Shown piece by piece: positions 25,005 to 34,513 of a stretch of 64,000 nucleotides of DNA. This DNA is from Parapedobacter tibetensis (GTDB lineage: Bacteria > Bacteroidota > Bacteroidia > Sphingobacteriales > Sphingobacteriaceae): NCBI RefSeq assembly GCF_024704835.1, contig NZ_JAMXBE010000006.1, positions 248,514 to 312,513 on the forward strand, in the 5' to 3' direction. Each line of letters starts with the position of its first letter. Within the stretch, counting starts at the first letter, position 1. The notes under the pieces were generated by a model. The model was not told where the DNA came from and made no database searches. It saw nothing but the letters and a program-made list of their open reading frames with translations. The translations under genes and the position numbers were made by a program.

Positions 25005-25550
25005 TTAATCACTCATCATCCGCTCCTTTATGGGTTTACAGGGATGCCCTGCACATATCGTCCAAGGCGGCATATCCTTGGTAACGACCGATCTCGCCCC
25101 GATGACTGCTCCTTCGCCAATGGTAACCCCTGGATGTATGAACGCTTCGGCAGTAATCCATGCACTGTCCTTGATGTATATGGGTTTGGTAAATAGCGGA
25201 TGCCCCTGTTTTGTGTAATCATGCGTCCCTGTGCAGACATACACCCCCTGTGAAACAACAGCTCGCTTCCCGATGTAAATTTTCCCTTGTGAGTATAGGT
25301 TTGCCCCATCTCCCACGCCACACTCATCACCGAGATCAAGGTTCCATGGTGCCCAAATCTTAACGGCAGGGTAAACATGAACACCCTTGCCCACCTTGGC
25401 GCCAAATACACGCAATATGAGGGAACGCCATGCATGCAGTGGGCGCGGTGAAAACCGGAAAAATATAAAATAAACCACACTCCATAGCACCCTGGCCAAC
25501 CTATCGGTGAGCGGGAATGATGCGCCTGTATAAGTGTCCTGATTAACCAT
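25005..25550 (-). CDS. WcaF-like polysaccharide O-acetyltransferase (hexapeptide repeat)
   Basis: 181 residues with repeated left-handed parallel beta-helix hexapeptides (VHVYPAVKIWAPWNLDLGDE, then NLYSQGKIYIGKRAVVSQG, AFIHPGVTIGEGAVIGARSV) and catalytic His (GTHDY). N-terminal DTYTGASFPLTDRLARVLWS is typical of colanic-acid-type acetyltransferases. Adds an acetyl group to a sugar of the exopolysaccharide repeat unit. Confidence 0.88.
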   Translation of the reverse strand: MVNQDTYTGASFPLTDRLARVLWSVVYFIFFRFSPRPLHAWRSLILRVFGAKVGKGVHVYPAVKIWAPWNLDLGDECGVGDGANLYSQGKIYIGKRAVVSQGVYVCTGTHDYTKQGHPLFTKPIYIKDSAWITAEAFIHPGVTIGEGAVIGARSVVTKDMPPWTICAGHPCKPIKERMMSD

Positions 25551-25553
25551 ATG

Positions 25554-26741
25554 TTAAGCATTAACTAAAACGTCAGCCATACGTTTGGCCGCTTGTTCAG
25601 TGGTGAAATATTTTTGATAAGTAGCTTTTGCTCGTTCACCCATTAAGGTACGTTCTTCGATGCGCAGGGCAGACCAGGCTGTAAACAACCGTAATACTCC
25701 GTTTGGTGAGTCTTCCTCCACAATGCCACCTCCTTCTTGCGCTATTTCCTTCCAAATGTTCACTTGCTTGCTGATGAGCACGGGCTTCCCGCAGGCTAAG
25801 GCCTCTACCACCGCGATGCCGAAATTCTCTTGGTGACTGGGCAATACGAACGCTTCACAACTGCGGAAGGCTCCCCACTTGACCGCTCCGGTCAGCATAC
25901 CGGTGAAGACAATATCTGTATCTTCCGCAGCCATCTGTTTGACCACCTGGCCAAATTCGGTCTCCAATCCCGGACCTGCCACCACCAATAAAGGCAGCTC
26001 CTGCGTCGTTGTTTTTTTCAGTTCCCGATAGGCCTTGATGAGCAAATCAACCCCTTTCTTTTCATGGATACGGCTCAGGAACAGCATAAAGGGCTTTCCT
26101 TGTATTTGGGGAAAACGGCGTTGGAAATCTTGCTTTGCTTGTTCATCGATGACCAACGGTGGGGGAGTGATGCCATAACCAATGTTGAGCTCCCTTTTAG
26201 GACGATAGGGTGAAAAAGGAAGTTTGGCCAATTGCAGTTCGGCCTCGCATGTAAAAAGTAGGCCATCGGCCCCGTTGATGACCTTATGCTCCAACAATCT
26301 CCAGTAAAGCCAGTTTCTAATTGCTTTCAACCTACGTCCGCTCGCCTGTTGGAAATAGGGATCGAGCATACCGTGAGGCATCACATAGATGGCGGGTACA
26401 TGTCCATTCTGGTTTGATCTCCGATACCGGGTTATTGCTTTATGGGAGGCATAGCTATGGTATTGCCATAGACCATGTATAATTACCGCATCATAATGAT
26501 GAATATTGTCGAACAACCAACGTTCCAAACCGGGCTGATACGCCCACGAACCCTTGCCTTGGCCTAAGGCGTGGATGACAAAAGGATCTTTTCCCAAGAA
26601 ATCTGCTTGGGGGTCATCAAGGCAGGCCACTTCATTTTCAATCCCCAATTGCTGGAGTGCAGGAATGGAGTTGCGTATGCCTTGGCAGGGACCGCCATGC
26701 CGTGGATCCATACTCGATATAATACGTAACGTTCTCATCAA
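25554..26741 (-). CDS. Glycosyltransferase family 4
   Basis: 395 residues. N-terminal acceptor domain with MDPRHGGPCQGIRNSIPAL, C-terminal donor domain FLSRIHEKKGVDLLIKAYRE, VFTGMLTGAVKWGAF and the E-x7-E-like SHQENFGIAVVEALACGKPV. Cytoplasmic, one of several GT4 enzymes of the operon. The substrate cannot be told. Only three bases separate its stop from the following acetyltransferase start. Confidence 0.88.
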   Translation of the reverse strand: MMRTLRIISSMDPRHGGPCQGIRNSIPALQQLGIENEVACLDDPQADFLGKDPFVIHALGQGKGSWAYQPGLERWLFDNIHHYDAVIIHGLWQYHSYASHKAITRYRRSNQNGHVPAIYVMPHGMLDPYFQQASGRRLKAIRNWLYWRLLEHKVINGADGLLFTCEAELQLAKLPFSPYRPKRELNIGYGITPPPLVIDEQAKQDFQRRFPQIQGKPFMLFLSRIHEKKGVDLLIKAYRELKKTTTQELPLLVVAGPGLETEFGQVVKQMAAEDTDIVFTGMLTGAVKWGAFRSCEAFVLPSHQENFGIAVVEALACGKPVLISKQVNIWKEIAQEGGGIVEEDSPNGVLRLFTAWSALRIEERTLMGERAKATYQKYFTTEQAAKRMADVLVNA

Positions 26742-26760
26742 TTATCGCTCCTTTTTGTTG

Positions 26761-27426
26761 TTAAAAAACAAACCCTTCTTCACGTGTAAAATATTTATAT
26801 GTTTTGTCCAAATGTTTCACAAATTTGGTAGGTACACCCGCATATAACCCCCATTCATCATCGTATGCTTTGTTAAGCAATGATTTTGCTCCCAGGACCG
26901 AATATGCAGGCAGCTTTGACCCGCCAAGTACAGTTACATTGGTGCCAATAAAGCAATAGTCGCCAATGGAGATGGGAGAGCTGTCCTGCCTATTATGATA
27001 GATATCTATTGAATGCGTAAGGAATTGCGATTGGTAGCCGGCTATTGTTACAAATCGACCGATAACGATGCTATTTGTACAATCCAGATGATGCTGTTTC
27101 GTAACGGCAGAATGATCTCCGACAATAAGTTTTGGTTCCCGTTGTCCGATTTGATGCGCAAAGTGCTTCGAGTTGGCAGACCCAGGGAATCCCGTAATCC
27201 AATTACTCCTTCCAATTGAAGCGTTCATTCCCAGTTCAATATAGTCCAGATGTACGCCTACTGTCAGGTGCCCGATTTTCGAACGTTCCTTCATGACCAA
27301 CTTCTGGGGAAATACCCATGCCCATCCAATTTTGGCCGTTGGGTGGATTTCATAGCCAAACCAACTAATGAGTAGCTTTCTTCGCAGACTCCAAGGCAAA
27401 AGGAAGGAAATGAATTTTTTAAGCAT
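26761..27426 (-). CDS. Hexapeptide-repeat acyltransferase
   Basis: 221 residues. An N-terminal amphipathic stretch (MLKKFISFLLPWSLRRKLLI) is followed by hexapeptide repeats (EIHPTAKIGWAWVFPQKLVM, IVIGRFVTIAG, ISIGDYCFIGTNVTVLGGSK) and the usual LYAGVPTKFVKHL ending. Putative O-acetyltransferase of the polysaccharide, distinct from the WcaF-like one. Confidence 0.82.
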   Translation of the reverse strand: MLKKFISFLLPWSLRRKLLISWFGYEIHPTAKIGWAWVFPQKLVMKERSKIGHLTVGVHLDYIELGMNASIGRSNWITGFPGSANSKHFAHQIGQREPKLIVGDHSAVTKQHHLDCTNSIVIGRFVTIAGYQSQFLTHSIDIYHNRQDSSPISIGDYCFIGTNVTVLGGSKLPAYSVLGAKSLLNKAYDDEWGLYAGVPTKFVKHLDKTYKYFTREEGFVF

Positions 27427-27436
27427 ATCTCGTATA

Positions 27437-28585
27437 TTATTCCTGATATAAATTGATAAATTTCTTAATCAGCAGCTTATTATCAAACCGTTTACAGTTT
27501 TCAAATCCTTGTTGTATCATTCGTTCTCTAACTGTTGGTTGAAGCAGCTGGAGAAAGGCATCGGCAAACGCATCCTTATTGTATGGATCTGCATGTAATG
27601 CAGTTCCGTTACTGATTTCGGGCATGGGTTCGATATTGCTGGCAATAACAGGTGCGCCACAAGCTTGCGCCTCGATCAAAGGCCAGCCAAAGCCCTCACT
27701 GAAGGAAGGAAAAACGAATGCCTCACATGCACTATATAAGGCCACAAGCATCTGATGGTCTGGCTTTACCACGGAAATTACACGGTCTTTCAAACCAAGT
27801 TTTTCGATATGGCTGGCCAATGCCTGATCGATAGGCTGTCCGGCAAAACAGATAAAGCCATCCCACCGTGTGTCGATCGCATCAATCATATCGACCACCA
27901 TTTTCCTATTTTTCCTCGGTAATGACGAACCCACATGAAGTATGTAAGATTGGTCTGGTGAGATCTTGCATCTTTCAAGGAATGGTAAACATTCCGCCTT
28001 ATCCATTGGTTTGAAAGGCGCATTGAAAGAATTGTGGACGACTTTCCATTTTTTTTCGGATTGCCGATGGCCATTGACTGCCAATGTGGTTAATTGGTTC
28101 ATGGTAAATTGAGATACGCTGGCGAGCCTTTTTGCGTGCGTGAGGTTCTTCAGTATCCATTTTTGGAGGATAATACCCGTTTTGCTGGCTGGACAATACG
28201 CATCGGCAAAACCCAATGCCCCGCGTATGGCTAAGACATCATGACAAGTGATTCCACTCCTTGAGGCGGGCAAGGATGCAAGGTAAGGTGCATTCGAATG
28301 ATCACATACGTGGAAAAACACATTTTTTCTTCTATATTTCGGCTTGAGCAGTCGCAGTTTTAATAGGGTAGGAAAAATAATCCACTTATCTAAATAACCA
28401 AGCCATTTGCTTAGCCCTGTAGTCGTAGAAATTCGGCCTTTAGCAAAGAAAACCGGAGGTTTCCACAGCTTGACAGGGATATTTTCGGAAATTAATCCAT
28501 GGTGGAGGTTAGTTGCGTACTTAGTCATACTCTCCTGTCTATCCAGCGGATAATTACCTATCAAGATGATTTGATCTATTTCCAT
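27437..28585 (-). CDS. Glycosyltransferase family 4
   Basis: 382 residues from the ATG at 28585, chosen because a longer start at 28627 would overlap the upstream gene and lacks the family MEIDQIILIGNYPLDRQESM opening. GT-B donor domain: LHVGSSLPRKNRKMVVDMID, and the E-x7-E pattern PSFSEGFGWPLIEAQACGAP. Adds one sugar of the exopolysaccharide repeat. Eight bases downstream of the CgeB-like gene. Confidence 0.87.
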   Translation of the reverse strand: MEIDQIILIGNYPLDRQESMTKYATNLHHGLISENIPVKLWKPPVFFAKGRISTTTGLSKWLGYLDKWIIFPTLLKLRLLKPKYRRKNVFFHVCDHSNAPYLASLPASRSGITCHDVLAIRGALGFADAYCPASKTGIILQKWILKNLTHAKRLASVSQFTMNQLTTLAVNGHRQSEKKWKVVHNSFNAPFKPMDKAECLPFLERCKISPDQSYILHVGSSLPRKNRKMVVDMIDAIDTRWDGFICFAGQPIDQALASHIEKLGLKDRVISVVKPDHQMLVALYSACEAFVFPSFSEGFGWPLIEAQACGAPVIASNIEPMPEISNGTALHADPYNKDAFADAFLQLLQPTVRERMIQQGFENCKRFDNKLLIKKFINLYQE

Positions 28586-28593
28586 TTCACAAA

Positions 28594-29634
28594 TTAGCTT
28601 TTTAAACGATTTAGAATGGCGGCACAAATATCCTCGTTGCCTACTTTCAGTTGTTTAACTTTCTCATTTCCAGCTTTACGGATACGCTCTCTTTGTTGGT
28701 CGTCTGATAAGATTTTTCTGCATACCTCAATGCATTCTTCTTCATCATTCCAGAAAACAGCTTCCTCGTTTTCTTTATACATATTGAGATGAACGGATGT
28801 CCGCTGCGCACAAAGCAAACCACCGGCATAGGTAGTTTCGACAGATCTACGGGTATGTAAATCCCTATTACCATGTGATAGCATCCCAATACAGATTTTA
28901 GCACCTTGCATGGCCGCTACATAATCCCTACCACCAAGCGAACCACCCCGGTGGTACGCTTTCAACACATTCCAAAGCGGTGACTTGGACCAACGAGTAC
29001 CCCAAATGCTGACAGGTAGGCCGGCACTGACCAGTTTCAATAGGAATTCATCACGCTTCTCATTGCGCATCCATGTACCGATAAAGGCTACTTCAGACTT
29101 GAACTCGGCTGGTATATCCTCAGGACTATTAAACGGCTTATGGGCTATTTCATCATAAGACATGTGTAATCTTAAAATATCACCGGCTCCATGTTTACGT
29201 AACTCGTTTTCGGCTTTCTCCAACCGAACAACGCACAAATTATAATATGGCAACGCTTTCAATAAGGAATTGAATCGGCGCCCATCGCGTTTTCCAGTTG
29301 GATCATCATTGTTGTATAGAATAATGGGGCAACCAAGGGTTTTTAGGATCTTGATGCATTCAGGGCCAAGGAGTTCACCACTGTTTACCCATATCGTATC
29401 CATACCATCTACTCCGTCTATTATCTGACGTATCCAATTGCTTATTTTGGATTGGAGAAATCGGTACCCGGTGCGGTAGTGAAACGGTGATAAGTATTTT
29501 GAAGCCAATACTGTGGCTACGGACTTGTATGGGTCATGCACAACAACTTCATGACCTAACCGTACTAATGCCGTAGCCCTATGGTGGGACGTTGTATGCA
29601 CGTCGTTGTTCCCTATATAAAGAATCTTGGCCAT
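28594..29634 (-). CDS. CgeB-like glycosyltransferase (GT-B)
   Basis: 346 residues. Opening MAKILYIGNNDVHTTSHHRA and the central IILYNNDDPTGKRDGRRF, with the C-terminal REDL-like cluster SHGNRDLHTRRSVETTYAGG, match CgeB/GT1-like glycosyltransferases known from spore-coat and EPS loci. Cytoplasmic; donor unknown. Confidence 0.78.
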   Translation of the reverse strand: MAKILYIGNNDVHTTSHHRATALVRLGHEVVVHDPYKSVATVLASKYLSPFHYRTGYRFLQSKISNWIRQIIDGVDGMDTIWVNSGELLGPECIKILKTLGCPIILYNNDDPTGKRDGRRFNSLLKALPYYNLCVVRLEKAENELRKHGAGDILRLHMSYDEIAHKPFNSPEDIPAEFKSEVAFIGTWMRNEKRDEFLLKLVSAGLPVSIWGTRWSKSPLWNVLKAYHRGGSLGGRDYVAAMQGAKICIGMLSHGNRDLHTRRSVETTYAGGLLCAQRTSVHLNMYKENEEAVFWNDEEECIEVCRKILSDDQQRERIRKAGNEKVKQLKVGNEDICAAILNRLKS

Positions 29635-29635
29635 A

Positions 29636-30655
29636 TCAGGATTTTGAGGTTACGATTTTTGGATACGGGTTCTTGCTAAGAACCCGTTTGAAGTCGTTGA
29701 CAGAACCCAATAAGAGCCCTCTGCCGACTGTAGTCTGGCTAATAAGGTAATAAGCAATCAGACAGACACTGATGACTATTACCAAGCGTATATAAGGGTT
29801 GTGCATTGACAAATATGTGTTTGCGGAATATTGCAGCGGCTGGTGAAGGTACATGATGATCATAGACCCCTTGCTCAATTGAGTAAAAGGCTTGGACGAC
29901 CACGATCTTTTTTCCAACATTTTGGCGATGTAGGTAAGTGCCACAATAGCGAAGATTGCAGAGACGAACGTAATAATGGGGATTCCATAGAAATTGGTTT
30001 TGATATTATAGCTGTTACCCGGATAACTGAGCGAAACCAGCAATATGAGGAGTAAAATCATATAGTAGTAGCTATTGAGTCCCATAACATATTTTTTGTA
30101 TAGGTAACCAACGTAGAATATCGGAGCTGCGGCAAATACTGCGTTGAGGCTCCATGGTAGCCACACTTTTGGGAAAATCTCGCTATTTATATAACTGATC
30201 GCTAGAGAAATGGCCATGATTATGATGACTCTTTTTTCCGAATAGCGATTGAGTAACAGGTTCATCAATTGTTGAACAAAAAAGAGACAAGTAATAAACC
30301 AAAAAACAGCAGTCCATCCGAACAGAAACGGACCACCGATTAAGGGCCTTGCTATGGCTTCTATCCAAGTGTCATTTCCTTTATGTACATTCATAATTGC
30401 TTGAGGGGTGTAAATAAGGAATAGAAAGCATATATAAGGAACCAACAGGTGTATGATTTTTTTATACAAATAGCCTTTCCAATCTGGCGATGGTTTAAAA
30501 AGAAAGCCAGCCACAAACAAGAATAGCGGCATGCGAATCAACCCAAATGACTCGGGTATGATTCCTCCAATATGGCCAGCCACCACAATGATGATACCTA
30601 TGCCCTTCAACGTATCAATCCAAATCTGTCTATCTGATTTAATATTTACATCCAT
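29636..30655 (-). CDS. Membrane acyltransferase family 3
   Basis: 339 residues with about ten hydrophobic segments. IWIDTLKGIGIIIVVAGHIG near the N-terminus carries the conserved His and the typical family-3 start; LFLFVAGFLFKPSP follows. Such O-acetyl/acyl transferases modify polysaccharides in the inner membrane. One base separates it from the CgeB-like gene. Confidence 0.85.
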   Translation of the reverse strand: MDVNIKSDRQIWIDTLKGIGIIIVVAGHIGGIIPESFGLIRMPLFLFVAGFLFKPSPDWKGYLYKKIIHLLVPYICFLFLIYTPQAIMNVHKGNDTWIEAIARPLIGGPFLFGWTAVFWFITCLFFVQQLMNLLLNRYSEKRVIIIMAISLAISYINSEIFPKVWLPWSLNAVFAAAPIFYVGYLYKKYVMGLNSYYYMILLLILLVSLSYPGNSYNIKTNFYGIPIITFVSAIFAIVALTYIAKMLEKRSWSSKPFTQLSKGSMIIMYLHQPLQYSANTYLSMHNPYIRLVIVISVCLIAYYLISQTTVGRGLLLGSVNDFKRVLSKNPYPKIVTSKS

Positions 30656-30669
30656 GATTGTTCACTATA

Positions 30670-32325
30670 TTACTTCATGAAACGAGTTAAGAGCCTTGCA
30701 CAAGCGCTAATCATCCAGTATAGGAGTACCATCTGTATCCAACCCCGTATGATATACGCGAATATATTCATCACATTAGTGGAGATGGAAGACAAGGACA
30801 GGAACATGAAAATACTGGTTATCGACAACAACCCAGCAAGGCTGATATAGGTGCGTAGCCGTGTAGGGGAGGTTATGGTAACCGTCCTTACGAATAAGTC
30901 CAATAAATAGTATACTGGAATCATCGCTAATCCCAATATCAGAAGGTACCACCAACCAAAGGAAGCCATTCCCACACCCGAAAATTGCCCCACACGCAAA
31001 CCGCCTCTCAAATAACTTTGGTTGGAAAGGGCTAACAAGTAGTCTGCGGAGGAATAAGGTAAAATTTTTGATTTATCTATTTCAAGACCTATGAAATCCA
31101 GTATAGGTTGTGGAAAGACAATCAAAAACCGCTGGATACTATATTGTCTCATGAGCGGACTTACGCCCTCTAATTGTTCAGCATGCCTAAGACATAGGTC
31201 ATTGAATTTAAGATTGCAGAATCTCGCTAGAAATATGTTGTCAAAGTAATGCTCGTCCCAATCTGTAGAAATCGCGCTTTGTGACGCCTTGTTTTTATAG
31301 TCTCGTAATGCATCCTTATCTTGGTATGCTTCCAAGGTCAATTCAATCAATTGCTGGCTAGAAACACTGCCACGCTGTCCGCGCACTACCACCATGGCCG
31401 TGCCAAGGTCCGATAGTGGCCCAGTAATGATATAAAATACCAATAATCCCAGAAGAAAATTCCTTGGTGTGAATATCTTGTAATTGAATTTTCCCATTAG
31501 CAACCCAAGAAAATAACCAATACCGATGGAAGTAAATCCCATCATGAAGGCACCCCGACTATTCCGACCGATACTGATAATAAAGAGGAGGACCGTGTAT
31601 ATTAATAACTCATAGATGATGCGCTTGCGGTCGGCGTGTTTATTGCCGAACATTCTGCTTAATGGGATAAAATACGGAGCATACGCAAAGGGTACAAGCC
31701 CTTGAATTACGGCGTTACCTCCACCAGATTCCCCATCGTTACCACTTCCCTTCACGATGAAATGGATAAAAAACATCGATGCCAACCCGATGAAGCCTAT
31801 AACCCAAATCTGACGGTCTGATGGTTGTTTGTATAAATGGAGGCGGGCCAACATACGCTGGATTTTCAATTTTGAGTTCGGCTTGCGTTTTTGGACGTAT
31901 ACGTAGCCTTGATGGCATAGAATTAATACAATAAACGAACTCAATGAATGGGTAAATACGTCATAAGGTACTTCTAAATTATACACCAACGGTTTACCCT
32001 CTAATAGTGTGAATAGTATAGGTAGGTAAAATTGGGTAATCGAAAAACCTATAATGAGGAACGTGGAGAGCGTAAAGCGGGAAAGCAAAGATCTTGTAAG
32101 TACAAAAGAAGTGGTTATATGCCAAGCCACCAAAACACAAATAACTGCAAAAATATTTTTGGCGCTTCCAAAAAACACGCATTGCAGTACTGCGGAAAGT
32201 ATTATGCCATACCAACTCCATTTGATAAATAACCCCAGAAACCCGCCTGTCCTTGTACGGACCGTAGTGTTCGTCCTTTTGAGAATGGGGGATAGGGGAA
32301 TGGTATGTTGCTTTCCTAACTGCAT
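30670..32325 (-). CDS. Oligosaccharide repeat-unit polymerase-like membrane protein (Wzy-like)
   Basis: 551 residues with at least ten hydrophobic segments (LLGLLVFYIITGPLSDLG, YLLILGLAMIPVYYLLDL, LAGLLSITSIFMFLSLSSI) and a large loop of about 130 residues in the middle, the layout of Wzy polymerases. It should link the flipped repeat units at the periplasmic face. Sequence identity among Wzy proteins is low, so the call rests on topology and context. Confidence 0.72.
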   Translation of the reverse strand: MQLGKQHTIPLSPILKRTNTTVRTRTGGFLGLFIKWSWYGIILSAVLQCVFFGSAKNIFAVICVLVAWHITTSFVLTRSLLSRFTLSTFLIIGFSITQFYLPILFTLLEGKPLVYNLEVPYDVFTHSLSSFIVLILCHQGYVYVQKRKPNSKLKIQRMLARLHLYKQPSDRQIWVIGFIGLASMFFIHFIVKGSGNDGESGGGNAVIQGLVPFAYAPYFIPLSRMFGNKHADRKRIIYELLIYTVLLFIISIGRNSRGAFMMGFTSIGIGYFLGLLMGKFNYKIFTPRNFLLGLLVFYIITGPLSDLGTAMVVVRGQRGSVSSQQLIELTLEAYQDKDALRDYKNKASQSAISTDWDEHYFDNIFLARFCNLKFNDLCLRHAEQLEGVSPLMRQYSIQRFLIVFPQPILDFIGLEIDKSKILPYSSADYLLALSNQSYLRGGLRVGQFSGVGMASFGWWYLLILGLAMIPVYYLLDLFVRTVTITSPTRLRTYISLAGLLSITSIFMFLSLSSISTNVMNIFAYIIRGWIQMVLLYWMISACARLLTRFMK

Positions 32326-32331
32326 AAGCTA

Positions 32332-33495
32332 TCACTGATTTGCCAACAACGACTTAATCGTTCTTACATAATTGGCTCCGTACTGATCCCAACCACCTAA
32401 CGACTTTACTTTTTCCAATGCGTTTTCTCCCATTTGGTCTCGTAATAGCGGTTCATCTGCCAATCGCTGCAACCGTACTTGTATTGCTTCTGATGAGCGA
32501 ATTGGAATGACAAATCCTTCTCTTCCATCGGTGATCATGTCTTCCGATCCGGTGTTTGGAGTAGCAATAATTGGACAGCCACAGGCCATGGCTTCACCTT
32601 GTACCAACGCCAAACCTTCCTCAATACTCGATAAAGCGAATACATGGGCTGAACTGTATATGCTGGGTAGTGATTCATTGGCGACTTGACCCAAAAAACG
32701 TACATGATCCAACGATTCATGACCCAATAGCAACTTAACTTCTTTGGATACTTGGCCAATTACCAGAAATTCCTTGTTCGGATGTGAAAACTGTTGGAAT
32801 GCCCGCAACAGATAAATGAACCCTTTCCGAAGCGTAACCGCACCTACCCAAAGCACCGTAAATTTATTCTTTTCTGGATCTTGCAGCCGACTGAACCGTT
32901 CCAAACGAGCACCGTAGATTACTTTCCGAACTTTATTTTCCGGCACCCCAAGGGATAGAAACGATTGCCTGACAAACTCCGAAGGCACGGTTATCGCATC
33001 CGCCTGCTGATACTCATCAAGCTCCTTTTCGATGATTCTTTTATCAATCCCTTGGTAAGTCAATCCCCATTTTTCGTATTCTTCCTTTAAGATGTTGTCT
33101 TGAAATGTAATATGCGAAGATCCCCTATCACAGATATATTTGCCTCCAAGAGCCTGGGTTTTTCTGCCCGCATGCAAACCTGTTGACGATAACGACACAG
33201 TTACTCCGGGATTCTTCAACGACGAAGCGACATGTTTGTCAAGGGAATCATGTGCAATCCATGAAAGTTCTTCAGTTAACCAAGATGATTTCCGAATTCC
33301 CTTGTTCAAGAGAAACATATACGGTGTATGGAACCAAGGGAAATTTTTAATTTTTCCCTTGGGAATGCCCTCTTCATCACGCAGTTTAAATTTAGGATAA
33401 CCGGTATATATGTTATCCAATAAATTATGCTTTTCCAACTGCCTGGCTAAATGGAAATGGTGGAACCTGCCAATACAAATTTGAGTTACCTTCAT
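32332..33495 (-). CDS. Glycosyltransferase family 4
   Basis: 387 residues. MKVTQICIGRFHHFHLARQL at the start, YGARLERFSRLQDPEKNKF, then VLWVGAVTLRKGFIYLLRAF and the E-x7-E region SSIEEGLALVQGEAMACGCP. A retaining GT-B enzyme that adds one sugar. Six bases separate it from the polymerase gene. Confidence 0.88.
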   Translation of the reverse strand: MKVTQICIGRFHHFHLARQLEKHNLLDNIYTGYPKFKLRDEEGIPKGKIKNFPWFHTPYMFLLNKGIRKSSWLTEELSWIAHDSLDKHVASSLKNPGVTVSLSSTGLHAGRKTQALGGKYICDRGSSHITFQDNILKEEYEKWGLTYQGIDKRIIEKELDEYQQADAITVPSEFVRQSFLSLGVPENKVRKVIYGARLERFSRLQDPEKNKFTVLWVGAVTLRKGFIYLLRAFQQFSHPNKEFLVIGQVSKEVKLLLGHESLDHVRFLGQVANESLPSIYSSAHVFALSSIEEGLALVQGEAMACGCPIIATPNTGSEDMITDGREGFVIPIRSSEAIQVRLQRLADEPLLRDQMGENALEKVKSLGGWDQYGANYVRTIKSLLANQ

Positions 33496-33523
33496 CTATT
33501 ATCGTGTTGGTATTTATTAGCGT

Positions 33524-34510
33524 TCAATTTTTTTTAAAACGTTTTTTTAACTGACTGAAACCTTTGACTACATATCTTTCCTTAAGTACATAGGATAGAT
33601 ATGCGCAATATTCAATGATTTTGTGCGTACGTGACCGTTTTTTCCATTTGCTGTATACTGGATGGACCTTATGCTCAATCAACTTACTCCAGGCAGCACT
33701 ACAGGCTTCAAACGTATAATCCTTTGCTATATCCCTGGAGTTGGCTATCAAAGCGGCATATAGCGACGGATCATTTTTCAATGTGATAAGATTGGCTATA
33801 AGCTCCGGCTCCTTGGAAACCCGAATGTAATCGTGGCCGGGCTTACCATTTTGCTCAAAGGCAGAATCGACCCCTCCAACAAATGGGATGCCTGCCAACC
33901 ATGCATTTGTCATTTTTGTTCCGGGTTTATGGTCGAACCGCCTTTCCGAAAACTCCCTAATTCCTATTGCGATGTCAACAGTTGAATAATCGGCTCGGTC
34001 AGAAAAATCGGTATTATATAAAAAGTTTAATCCTTCGTTTTTAAGTGTTTCGAGTGTAGTGGAACTTAATTTAACGGTATTAGCTGGAGAGCCAAAAAAA
34101 GCAACATTTGAAATTTCATCCCGATGAGAATCCCGAGGTCTTAACCCGGGTTGCGGGTGATGCTTTATCCAAACTGATTTGGCGTTAATTTGGGTTTTAT
34201 TCTGTACAACTTGCAGGTGTGCAAATGGCATGCTGCGGTAATCTGCACGTAGATAAACCGTAAAGAATTTGTGTGGTTTAATACCCGCAGCCATTACGCC
34301 ATAATAATGAACGATATTGATGGCACCCTCCTTGTAGGTATAACCTACAGATATATCGTGTCCTGCGAATTTTAACATCCGATATACAGCCCATGTCCAA
34401 CTGTATCTGGAGCAAAGTTCCTCGCCATTGTCCCATTCAGTATCCACGAAACCTGAGATGGAATAGTCTTTCCGTCGATTGATTACGATATGGATGGGGG
34501 TTTTTATCAT
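33524..34510 (-). CDS. Putative glycosyltransferase, family unclear
   Basis: 328 residues, no membrane segments. Context and the C-terminal segment (TNAWLAGIPFVGGVDSAFEQ) resemble a GT-B donor domain; the N-terminal half has a WAVYRMLKFAGHDISVGYTY-like acceptor domain. I do not recognise a named family. Only three bases lie between it and the pyruvyl transferase gene. It probably transfers a sugar, but this is inferred from neighbours. Confidence 0.6.
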   Translation of the reverse strand: MIKTPIHIVINRRKDYSISGFVDTEWDNGEELCSRYSWTWAVYRMLKFAGHDISVGYTYKEGAINIVHYYGVMAAGIKPHKFFTVYLRADYRSMPFAHLQVVQNKTQINAKSVWIKHHPQPGLRPRDSHRDEISNVAFFGSPANTVKLSSTTLETLKNEGLNFLYNTDFSDRADYSTVDIAIGIREFSERRFDHKPGTKMTNAWLAGIPFVGGVDSAFEQNGKPGHDYIRVSKEPELIANLITLKNDPSLYAALIANSRDIAKDYTFEACSAAWSKLIEHKVHPVYSKWKKRSRTHKIIEYCAYLSYVLKERYVVKGFSQLKKRFKKN

Positions 34511-34513
34511 TGT